From the NCBI RefSeq assembly GCF_001723175.1, contig NC_064655.1:1674001-1738000 (forward strand): DNA of 64,000 nt, given 5' to 3'. The position numbers and the translations under genes were made by a program. Source of the stretch: Penicillium oxalicum (taxonomy: Eukaryota > Ascomycota > Eurotiomycetes > Eurotiales > Aspergillaceae). Positions 47,194 through 58,316 of this stretch are shown here, piece by piece (position 1 is the first letter of the stretch; the number at the start of each line of letters is the position of its first letter). Below the pieces are notes generated by a model. The model had not been told where the DNA came from. It did not search any database and saw only the letters and a program-made list of their open reading frames with translations.

Positions 47194-50100
47194 ATCATTC
47201 TCTGTACTGATCCACCCCAAGCAGTTCCAGCCCATTGACCATTTCAAGGGCCATTTTTCATTTGACAACAACTGTCCATGCATCCAGTAGTTCCGATCCA
47301 TCCTTGAAACCCTGGACGCTAGCCCGCTAGCGTCTTCACAACCTCGTTAGAAACAAGTGATGGATCAGCGATCATCGTCATTCTGGGTCCTCTTTTCTCC
47401 GGGCGCCCTCCGGTAATTTTCTCCCCGTTGAACTTGTTGGTCGCACATGGTCCGAGCTGTAAAACCTGTACTTTTTCCCCCCAGAGCACCGACCCGTTGT
47501 TCAGCTTGAATTTGTTTTATGTTTTTGAGTTTTATTTTTTGTTTTTCCCTCTTCAAGATTGTGCGCTCGGGGCCGGGAGAAGTTCGGCGGAACATATTCT
47601 CCCTGCGTAGGACAGGAGCTCCATTCAGCCTCGAGCGTTGGATAGTCCTATTCCAAACTGGATCTGGCATGGTCTGGGTGATCCGGGCCTCGTTGCGTCC
47701 ACTGGCTTTGAATTGATGTACTAACTCATTCATGCATTCCATAGATCAAGGCCGAAAGCCGTTGCGTAGCGTCGCATCACGGGCAGCTGGGAACGAACTG
47801 CCCCGGTGAACTCAGTAGTACAAATTTACATACAGTGACATGATTGTAGACCAAGTACTGTACTGTAGGGGCGTCAGTCGCGACTCTTTGGTATATGCCC
47901 CGAGAGCGTTAACATCCATCCTGCATCGATGGAGCTTGGGGATTCTAACCCATGCGATAGGCACGAGGGGAGGCATAGGTGAAAAAGGTTTGTCTTTCCA
48001 AGGCAATGAAATCCATCCATGTGCATATTACCAAAAAAAAACAATAATAATTGGGATGAGGGATTGTATTCAGCTGCCCAACACGATCCAGACTCACCAC
48101 CATGGTCAAACAGGGGGGGGTTGTTTGGGACTGGTCACTTCCAGTCATCGGGGCCCCAATCACGAAGCACTCTTACCATTAAATAACCATAATTATCTAT
48201 AATTGTGACCCTCCCCCCCGAATCATTGGGGCCAAACCAAAGAGACTCGACAAGAACAAAAACAAGAATCGCGGCCTTGATTCAGTTGTGTATGTATCTC
48301 AATCCGGCACCTGTCTGCCATTGCCTTCCAAATGTATTCAATGTTGGGCTATTCGATAAAACGATGTCCAGACTTGAGTGTTTCAGCTTTGCTCTTCTCG
48401 CTTTTACAATATCTGCTAATTGGATCTCTGTTGTTTCTTTCGCATGTGTGCCTCACCGTCTACAGCCTGTGAACTCGAGTGGAGAATGAAGTGGGTATTT
48501 TACTTCATCCGGTCGTGTGCACTTGACAGAGCCTGGCCTTTATCATGAACACACACCGTTCTCGTCGGGTAGTGGCTCAGAACCTCTTTCGACGTGCTGT
48601 AGATAAGTCAGGTGGAGTACAACACTTAACATCTATATTGATGTGGTATGTTTACTTGGGTACAGTATAGCCAGGTAAACACTTCCATTTACGCTCTTCA
48701 GGCTCGGGTCGTGCGTGTCGCTGGGGCCTCAGACAAAGCTACAGAAGAATGACCTACATCTCGATCGTGTCTCATGGAATCGGCGGAATCGGCGAATGAT
48801 GAACGATACCGCTGCTTCTTCAGTATCGAGACCAGTTGCAGACCTGGAGACTACACAATGATATTCAAGTTTCAAACCATTCAGATCGATTTACGGGAGA
48901 AGATCAGCGCAAGATGGAAGGGATTGGCGCAATCTCTTTCTCCAAGGTTCGCGGAAGTTTTTGATTGTTGTGACTTGATTTTATCGGGTCATGGGACCGC
49001 AAGCTATGTACTTTCGCCAGGAGATGGAGTACAACATATTGCCATGTAGGTAGAACAATGTAAATGAATTAGGGAGATCGAATTGACAAAGTTACTAGCA
49101 GGTATTTGATTCAAATTAAAGCCTATACTGCTCGGCTCTTCACCGTCTCAATCAAGCAGGCCGAGTCGGGCAAAGTGCCTTGCAATAATGTGGGTACAAC
49201 GGTACGGTACTAGAATTTACAAAGTGATCTTGAGTTGCTGACACATTAGCTCGACGTCAATCATCGAGATGATCCATTTCATAGCAAGGAATGTAAGTAT
49301 TGGCCGTAACACCTTTGATGCTCTCTAACACCAGTACTAGGTGAGATGAAGAAAATCTTCATAAGAACCTGGATACGACTAAGCGCCATATATTTCAGAA
49401 TTTCCTTAGTATGTACATTGTACTCCGAGTATCGTACTAGCTACTAGTGATGCACCATGAACCGTATGACTTATGCAGTATGTTTAGTCCTATGCACACC
49501 CAACATCTACAGATGAAACATCAATTACTATTGAAATGGGAATCTGATAATTGACATACATTGGCATGTACATATGTGGATCAGTACTACAGTATGTAGT
49601 ACTAGTGATTCAACGGCGGTTGTGCAGGTATTTTGCATGTATATGGCACATCTACTGATTGTATGCCACGCTGCTGTAACATTTAGTAGAGGACCATCAA
49701 GTGCTACTATTATTCGAATGCTGACAATGCGATCAATCAATGGTCTTCGGTCCCGTCTCGCGAGATCTGAGAGACCCGCGAAATGTGCTGGCATGAAGAT
49801 AACTAGTGGAGTCCCTGTCCTAATGAAAACAATTCAGCTCTGATGCAAATTACCTAATATCATCACCTTGGTTCTCAGGCCCCACTTCACAACAGGTCAG
49901 CAAAGGTCGGGAGGTCCCATCCAGAACAGACTCTTGTCACAGGCTAATCCGCTTCAAGAGCTTAGTGCTATGCCGAGCTTGAGGTTTGGCCAGTCACAAT
50001 GCAGAGCGGAACCCCATCTGAGGCCCATCGACTACACGGTGCCGGGTCTCGATCTCCTTACCGAGGCGTTACAGACCGTATGGGAAGTTTCACAACAACG

Positions 50101-50684
50101 AGGATGCAAGTCAAAGGGTTAGCGCCAGAGAAAAAAAAATAGGAATTTTCTTCACCTTTTGAACTCATTTTGTTTAATTGTGTTTTGTGGTACTTTTTTT
50201 TTGCAATCATAAAGTTAGAATATTTTGGATTTAGGAAAAGGAAAATAAAGAAAACTCTTATTATCTTGATTGGAATAGTATTTCCTTTTTGAACAGGGAC
50301 GCTTAGATGTCCTGAGACCCATAGATCCAGAAATGGGGCTTTGCCTCCTGTCGATTCTTTCTCATTGCCCTCCCAAGCGTCATTTCTTCTTTCCTTCACC
50401 ACGTTTTTGTCTATCCGCTTAATCCCCTTTGGTGAGAGGTCGGTGTCCCTTCATCCTGTTTGGCACTTCTCCCAGGCGTGGTCCGTCTCGCATTGTTGGC
50501 CTTTTGTGGTGTTTCTCTTCCTGGAAACTCGTCGTTGTCGCCTTGGTCAACGAAGGCTGCATACACATCTCTGAAGGCTGAACGGAAAAATTGTCAGCCG
50601 GAGAGAAGAGCGCTCGAAAGTCAAAAATCGAGGGCGACACAGTAACACCTTTTAGCACTGTGTAATCGGACAAGAGGCGTCGTC

Positions 50685-52435
50685 ATGACTGCTGCATCCC
50701 CAGTGCCTCACGCTGTTCCACCAGAGGGGATCAATGGCGCATCTGGTCATCTCTCACACAATTTACCTCGCTATCAAGCCATTGCGATGAATCCCAATCC
50801 ACCTACGCATCCGGCAATGCCCCCGCCAGAGCAAATGGTACAAAATCATCACTACCGTCCCTATGCGCCGCCTCCAGCGCACGAATCACACTCTGGACCT
50901 CCGCCTCCACCACCCGCGCCTGCTCTTTCTTCCCTCGACCAAATCGAAGCTCGTTTGCGGCAACTCGAACATGAGGAAATGAACCGCATGGCTGCTCGCC
51001 AGCACCTGTTAGCGATCCGCAAACGCGAGGATGAGGAATTTCGGAGAATGACCGAGAGTGCGGAGGCTGAAGAGGAGGTACGCGATTGACCAATTCCGTC
51101 ACCAAGATCCATGTACTGCGTGAGTATGGAAGCAAAGCAGCAGGCTGACTAGCAGGATTTGATGGATTACTGTAGGATCTTCGACGTCAACGAAAGAAGA
51201 TCAAGAGAGAGTCCATGGGTCTTGGACCCAATCAGCCAGGCGATTCCCCTCCCATGCGGCCAACACCGTCTCGTCGATTGTCGGAAACCAGTGCTGCGAC
51301 GACGCTGGCCTTCTTCAAGCAACAGAGCCCTCCGGAACCCCGTCAAACGCCCTTACCACCCTTGTCACGCACGCCGCAGCCGCCACCTCATCTGATGCAT
51401 CCTCAGTCCCAGCACCCTTCAGCCCCTCGTCCGCCCTCTGCAACCCAGCATTCGCATTCGCAAGCTCATCCTTCTCAAACTCAACCCCAACATCAACAAC
51501 CTCATCAGCATCCTCACCCGCACCATTCGTCTCATCAGCATCAAGCCCCACACCTGCATCCGCATTCTCATCCGCACCCTCATTCGCACCAACACCCCCA
51601 CCAGCATCAAGGCCACCAGCATCAATCCCACCAGCACCACCACCAGCATCACAATCAGCATCACCAATCTGTCAATTCGCAAGAACAGATGAATGGCACA
51701 GGATCTGTGCGCCGGAAACAAAAGTATACGATCAAAAACGTGGAGGCCTGGGGAGAACGCCATGGCCGCCCTGCAGCCCATGATCCCTCCGGGCGTGCGC
51801 TCTGGAAGCGGCCCTCGGATGGGAGCTTGGTGTATCTGACTTGCCCAATTCAAGGTTGTGGCAAGTCTGACTTTGTCACCTTGCACGGCTTCATGTGTCA
51901 TTTGACCAAAAAGCACAAGGACCGAACTCTGGGCAGCCAGTCGCGCGCTCTCGAGATGTGTGGTGTGATCTATGACCCGAATGCGCCGCTTCCCCCTGTA
52001 CAAGCGTCCAACCGCGCGTCCATGGAAGACAGTCCACTGGAGGGAGGTGTTGACGATGAAGGCCACGATCACGAGATGGATTCAGAGCCTGAGGACAGCG
52101 AAGAGTCGCGAGAGGAGATGTACCGGATGAAGACGGAGGCATCCGAGCGGCACATGCTCGATGGACAGCGAACTCCCGAATCACAGAATGCCTCGCCCAT
52201 TCCTGCCAGGCCTACCATGAGTAGCTCAAACAAGCCCTCGATCTCCTCGATCATTGACCGGACCCCGGATTCGGGATCCGGCCGTGAAACCCTCTCATCG
52301 GTGCCCTCTTCTGACTCCCTGTCTCAGGGGCTCACGCCGGTATCCATGGAACAATCTGTGCCATTGAAGCGCAAATATGAGTATTCTCCAGAGAAGGAGA
52401 ACACGGAGCCCAGGCTTGGCTCTGCCAGTGATTGA
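50685..52435 (+). CDS. C2H2 zinc-finger protein, AHC1-like
   Basis: Exons 50685-51077 and 51176-52435 give 550 residues. The N-terminus is Pro-rich, followed by a charged helix (LEHEEMNRMAARQHLLAIRKREDEEF, split here as LEHEEMNRMAARQHL / LAIRKREDEEF) and a basic patch RRQRKKIKRES that the splice junction creates. A histidine/glutamine-rich low-complexity tract covers about residues 206-294. One zinc finger of C-x4-C ... H-x4-H form (CPIQGC ... CHLTKKH) lies at about 353-378, preceded by RRKQKYTIKNVEAWGERHGR. This block resembles the zinc finger of fungal AHC1-like proteins; yeast Ahc1 is a structural subunit of the ADA histone acetyltransferase complex. The family call is from memory. The C-terminal third is acidic and Ser-rich, likely disordered. 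A nuclear role is inferred. Confidence 0.78.
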
Positions 52436-53549
52436 ACGATCCATGCTGCGTCATTTAATGAAACCCACACGCCGTCTACGCGAAGCATCTTGACTTGACG
52501 GAGCTTCTTCATGAGCTGGGTATAGTCTCGAGGCACCCAAAACATCAACCTAATTATTTGCCTGACACACTTGCATGAGCCACTCATGCATGCATGTTAC
52601 GTTGTGTATCATGTTTCCACAGCGTTTAATCGTGCTGCTCTTGATGTCTCTCAAATACCCATTGTTTATTGGCTATTTTTCACCACCTGTTTTCTCGACC
52701 CCGGATTAATTTCCCGGCTTGCGAGTCTGTGTTCTCGTCGCGGGCGACGGCCTGTGGGTCATGTAGAAGGCCCGTTAATGTTCCCTTTTCCTCTGTTGTA
52801 CATTGCCCTCATGAGGTTGATGTTGCGGATGCATGTCCCCCCTCATCCTGATTTTACACAAGACTTGTCGCATAACTATCAGACCTGTCAATGAACACCA
52901 TGATCCTATTGTCATTAACCTGAAAAAAAATCGATTTGGTAACAAATGAAGCCCATAGACCATAGACCTGAATTTGAAGGATGCCCACAAGGAAGAGACC
53001 AATCAGAGAAGTGAGGCTCGCTATCGCATGCCCTGGGAATACTTGTACTTGTTTGTTGAGATATGAGGCAACACCATCTGAGAAGATGGTGAGAACATTC
53101 TCCTTCTTTGATGCTGACTTAAAAAAAAAAAACTCAGAGTGTGCCCTTGCAAATCGGGCCCGTCTATATTTGCCATTATTGATGACACCAGCGCACCAGC
53201 AGATCTTGGATTGAGAAGCCCCACACTACGTCAATCTTCAGGGCACGTCGGAGACGAAACTGCCATTGTGCACCGCCCCGTCGAAGCTCTGGTAGCGGGG
53301 AGTCTTCATCAAAGTACAATGACTGCATTTCAGGTTGCTATGCCTCGGAGCGTTTATTGAAACGGTTTGTACAAATTTTGAAGCCAGTGGGAATCTTGGA
53401 GGCATCTGTTAGAACTCCCTTTGAGTCTTGCGCCCGCACAACCAACAAAGCACGCTCCGACGCGGAGGAGACCGTCTCTGCCGAACCCGAGATCGACAAT
53501 CACGAAATAGCACCGTTCAGACTCAATTGCACTCTTCGCTTTGCTCACC
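52436..53549. other. Intergenic region between the AHC1-like gene and ski2
   Basis: About 1.1 kb holding the 3' UTR of the first gene and the promoter of ski2. No coding frame with family features is seen. Confidence 0.5.
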
Positions 53550-56500
53550 ATGGCGGAATCACTTGCGGATGCTATGGAGCAGCTACGGATAGCAGCCAGC
53601 AGTATCGACCCGGTGACGATACAAAGTCACCTTGAGGCGCCCCGCAACGACGACAACCGCATGTCCGATACCCCCAGACCACGCAAGAAAACGTCGAGAA
53701 CGGGGACCGAATTGCTCAATGAGCTGGAGGACGAATTTTTGACACCATCGTCTAAATTCAGCACGGCTTGGCTTGATCAGTTACAATCGTACGTCATTGA
53801 CATCTCTGCTGCTCATTGTTCTCTATAGGTCACTAACGATTGACCGGTATAGACGATGGGACGCGCCTGCAGATACAACAGATTTGTTCGAGATTGCGCC
53901 GACACAGACGAGAACGGTGACCCGATTCACTCGGGAGGGGCTCGAAGGACGCGTGACTGGATACCGCGAAGTCACGATACCAGCTACAAGCGAAACGGCG
54001 AAGAACTCGACCTCTCTCCTTCGTCGACCAGCCGGTCGTGCAGACTTCGTTCGTGGCGCTGCGGGATTTTTCCCCTTTGCGCCCGGGGGCTTGGACGCCG
54101 TGGAAGCTCTGGCGGAGATGGAGGCAGATGCTCAGGTCGAGCAGTCTCGGTCTGGTGGCAAAAAGGCAGGCTTGGACCGGATCATCAACTTTGGTGCCGA
54201 GGGTGGCCTTCTCACAATTCCTCCTGGGTTTGAGAGGGGGCTGACCTTTGCCGAAAGCAAGTCCAAAGAAGCCGCGGAGGGTGACGAGGAAGTTGAAAAG
54301 GCTCTACAAGAGGAGAGTAGTGCACCGCCCGGCGATTCCGAGACCAAGACAGATCCCAACGGAGTTGCCGATGGTGCTCATGTGGATGAAGCCAGTGACG
54401 ACGACCATGACGAGGAGGATATTGATGAACTGTTGCCCGTTGAGTTCCCGGCCCTTGAGCCACGCAATCAGCTTCTGGCCGGTCTTCAAAAGCAGAAGGG
54501 GAGAGAATGGGCCCACGTCGTTGATGTGAACAAGGAAATTACCAACTTTAGTGATTTGGTTCCGGACATGGCTAGAGAATGGCCATTCGAGCTGGATACC
54601 TTTCAAAAGGAGGCCGTGTATCACTTGGAGAATGGCGACTCGGTCTTTGTGGCTGCTCATACGTCGGCTGGTAAGACGGTCGTTGCAGAGTACGCTATTG
54701 CACTGGCCACGAAGCATATGACCAAGGCGATCTACACTTCGCCAATCAAAGCGCTCAGCAATCAGAAGTACCGAGACTTCCGAAGCACCTTTGACGATGT
54801 GGGTATCCTGACTGGAGATGTTCAAATCAATCCTGAGGCCAGCTGTGTGATCATGACTACGGAGATTCTTCGCAGTATGCTTTATCGTGGAGCGGACCTG
54901 ATCCGTGACGTGGAGTTTGTCATTTTCGACGAAGTGCACTATGTCAACGACCTTGAGCGAGGAGTTGTGTGGGAAGAAGTTATTATTATGCTTCCAGAAC
55001 ATGTCACCCTCATTCTTCTGTCAGCTACCGTGCCCAATACCTACGAATTCGCGTCGTGGGTTGGTCGAACAAAGAAGAAGGATATTTACGTGATCTCGAC
55101 CCCCAAGCGACCTGTGCCACTGGAACATTATCTGTGGGCTGGCAAAGAAAAATTCAAAATTGTCGACTCCAACAAGCGCTTCATCGAAGGCGGCTGGAAG
55201 AAGGCAAATGACGTCCTGTCAGGGAAGGAAGCTAGACTCAAGAAAGAAGCCGAGGCCCAGGCTCAGGCCCAGGCCCAACGTGGTGGCGCTCAGGGTCGAG
55301 GACGTGGCCGGGGACAGGACGCAGGTAGAGGTGCTGGCCGAGGCGGAGGGCCCCGTGGCGGTGGTGGTAGAGGGCAAGCCGGTGGGCGAGGGCAGCCTTC
55401 CAACCGTGGAACGGGTAACATCGCTCGCACTGGGCGTGGAGGAGGCAGGCAATCCGCCGCTCAGGACAAGAACACTTGGGTTCATCTGGTATCGCATCTT
55501 CGTAAGGAGGATCTGCTTCCAGGTTGTGTGTTCGTCTTCTCCAAGAAGCGATGCGAGGAAAACGCGGATTCCCTCAGCAACCAAGACTTTTGCAATGCGA
55601 CAGAGAAAAGTTTGATCCATATGATGATCGAGAAGTCCCTGACTCGTCTCAAGCCAGAAGACCGAACTCTGCCCCAAATTCTTCGGCTGCGCGAGCTACT
55701 CAGCCGCGGTGTCGCTGTTCACCATGGAGGTCTGCTGCCCATTATGAAAGAAGTAGTTGAAATTCTCTTTGCAAGGTCCCTGGTCAAGGTGCTCTTTGCG
55801 ACAGAAACTTTTGCCATGGGTCTGAACTTGCCTACTCGTACTGTTGTGTTCTCTGGTTTCCGCAAACACGACGGCAAGGGCTTCAGAGATTTGCTCCCCG
55901 GAGAGTACACACAAATGGCCGGACGTGCTGGCCGCCGAGGTCTCGACACTGTGGGTTATGTGCTTATAACCAACAGCGGCAGGGACGAGGCCCCTCCTGC
56001 CGGTGCTCTGAAGAAGATGATTTTGGGCGACCCGACGAAGCTTCGTTCTCAATTCCGTCTAACCTACAACATGATTCTGAACCTACTTCGAGTGGAGGCT
56101 CTCAAGATAGAAGAGATGATCAAGAGGAGTTTCAGCGAGAATGCCACGCAAGCTTTGCTACCAGAGCACGAGAAGCAAGTCCAGCTGTCGGAGGCCAGCT
56201 TGGAAAAAATCAAGCGGCCCCCGTGCGAGATTTGTGATGTGGATCTCGCTGCCTGCCATGCTGCGTCGATGGAGTATGAAAGACTCACGACAGAGCTTTA
56301 CAGTGGCCTGCCAACAACCCCTGCAGGTAAACGGCTGTTCGAGGTCAAAAAAATGGTCGTCTATCGAAAGGTACTACTCCGCCCCGCATCCAGATCCAAG
56401 TTGAAGAATCACAGCCAAGGCCCCGGTACTGATTATTTCTTCTAGGACGGCATTCGTACGGCAGGTGTTATCACGAAAGAAGGCATCACCACCGGTACTG

Positions 56501-57716
56501 TTCCTTGCATTACTGTCCTCGAGATTGGCACAGTCTACAACCGCCGCCATCCCAGTGACGTGCTGCCATTCCTTCCAAAGTTCCGACCTTACTTCCAAGC
56601 CCTTCCTTCGAACGGTGCATCCATGCATCTGAAAATCTGCAAGATCCCTGTGACCGACGTGGAGTGTATCACGACCACAAGATGCAAGGCTGGCGGACCC
56701 ATCTGGTATTTGAACATCAAAAAAGGCAAGAAATCCCTTTTCGGAGATGATCAACCAACTGAGCTAACAATTGAAAACAGAAGCGATCAAATTTGCGGAG
56801 AAGGAACTAACCAAGTTGACTTCTTCGTGGCTTAGTGAGCGATGGGACGAAATCGACTGGGTACGCATCAAGGAATTGCAGTCACGAGATATCATTGATC
56901 AACGAAGAGCTCAAGCCGAGTTCATTCAATCGTGCCGCTGCATGGAATGCCCGAAATTCATTGAACATGTAAGTGCACACGAAAACGTTGACATCCGCCG
57001 GACCTGAATGCTGATTTTGATGCCTCCCTGTCCAGTTCGAAATGCAACATGATGAATGGCAAGTCAAGGAGAATATCTCGCAATTGAAGCAATTGATGTC
57101 GGATCAAAATCTCCAGCTTCTCCCTGATTACGAACAGCGAATTCAGGTTTTGCGCGAGCTCGGGTTCGTCGACGAGCATTCTCGTGTGCAACTCAAGGGC
57201 AAGGTGGCCTGTGAAATTCACTCCGCCGACGAGCTCGTATTGACGGAGCTGGTTCTCGAGAACGTCCTGGCCGAGTACGAACCGGAAGAGATTGTCGCGC
57301 TCTTGTCAGCATTCGTATTCCAGGAGAAGACCGAGAGCCAGCCCACCTTGACCCCCCGACTTCAGAAGGGCCAGGAGGCCATCGTTCGCATCGCAGAAAA
57401 GGTGAACAACTACCAAGTCCTGCACCAAGTCATTCAATCAAGCGAGGATTCCAACGACTTTGCCAGCGAACCTCGCTTCGGTCTTGCTGAAGTGGTCTAC
57501 GAGTGGGCCAAGGGAATGTCCTTCAACCGGATCACTGATCTCACCGACGTGATGGAGGGGACAATTGTTCGAACCATTACTCGCTTGGATGAGACTTGTC
57601 GCGAGGTGAAGAATGCAGCCAAGCTTGTTGGCGACCCGAACCTGTACACCAAGATGCAGCAGGCACAGGAACTCATCAAGCGCGACGTCATCTTTGCGGC
57701 GTCCTTGTACATGTAA
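53550..57716 (+). CDS. ski2: Ski2 DExH-box RNA helicase of the cytoplasmic exosome cofactor
   Basis: Exons 53550-53788, 53853-56370, 56446-56725, 56781-56968 and 57036-57716 give 1301 residues. With Ski3 and Ski8 the helicase feeds mRNA 3' ends to the cytoplasmic exosome. Helicase motifs: Walker [11 protein letters not shown] (about 349), motif II FDEVHYV (about 439), motif [11 protein letters not shown], and motif [14 protein letters not shown] (about 767). The C-terminal DSHCT domain ends with [24 protein letters not shown]. An Arg/Gly-rich insert (about 555-616; [21 protein letters not shown]) separates the two RecA domains. The third intron, 56726-56780, uses a GC donor (AG|GCAAGA); no GT donor keeps phase there. 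ATG 53550 was chosen as the first Met of [12 protein letters not shown]. Confidence 0.96.
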
Positions 57717-58316
57717 ACAGCCGTGCGAGTGCACTGTCTGGACTATGTGATGATTCTATTATCCTTTTGCGCGCTTAGGTTCGCATGAAACCGCATGTTT
57801 TTTTTACGAGTCAATGTCCTTGATATCGGATAGCCACCGATCGAACAAGATACTTAGTATGACAGACTGATTCCTGCCTATTTAATCCACCTGACCGGAA
57901 CATGTAACTTTGCAATACTCCCAGCGACCAATTGATTTTCTCGATGGCTGGTTTAGAATAGAAAATCTTTGGGCCCAAGAGTACATTGATCCATACTACA
58001 ATTTCAGTGTGTGCGGCCAGTGCTGATTAGCTGCGGGGTGACCGCCCGCGAAAATCCCAGAGGAATAAATCCTTCCCCCTCTACACTTTTTTTCGACCTC
58101 CACCTCCACCCTCGCTTTGGGCTTATTCGTCCTTTGCATTTCCTGGGCCCGTCCCCAAATTCTCACAAAATTCTGACATCCTTTCTGTCTTGACGGTGCA
58201 GACCCATTTCCACTAGGGATATACCGTGTGGAGGCTGCCTATTTCTGGTTCGTCTTTGTGTGTGTGTGTCTGTGTCTTGTAATCTTTTGGCGCCGGAGTG
58301 CCCAGCCGTTGCGAAC
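57717..58316. other. Intergenic region between ski2 and nmd5
   Basis: 600 bp with the ski2 3' UTR and the nmd5 promoter/leader, including a TG-rich run (about 58255-58275) just before the start. No gene seen. Confidence 0.5.

Larger units (their letters stand above)
41702..50684. other. Long gene-poor region between ssc1 and the AHC1-like gene
   Basis: About 9 kb. The first 400 bp are ssc1 3' UTR (T-rich). Beyond that no frame shows a domain or a coherent exon series; the longest plus frame (43527-44090) opens at a CTG and ends in low-complexity sequence. Present: (CCT)9 at 43234, CA-rich repeat near 44404-44434, (CT)14 at 47163, an imperfect inverted repeat near 42975-43012, and a stretch at about 48.6-49.8 kb dense in GTAC and TACTAG words. 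It may contain upstream regulatory DNA of the zinc-finger gene or non-coding transcripts. Confidence 0.5.
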
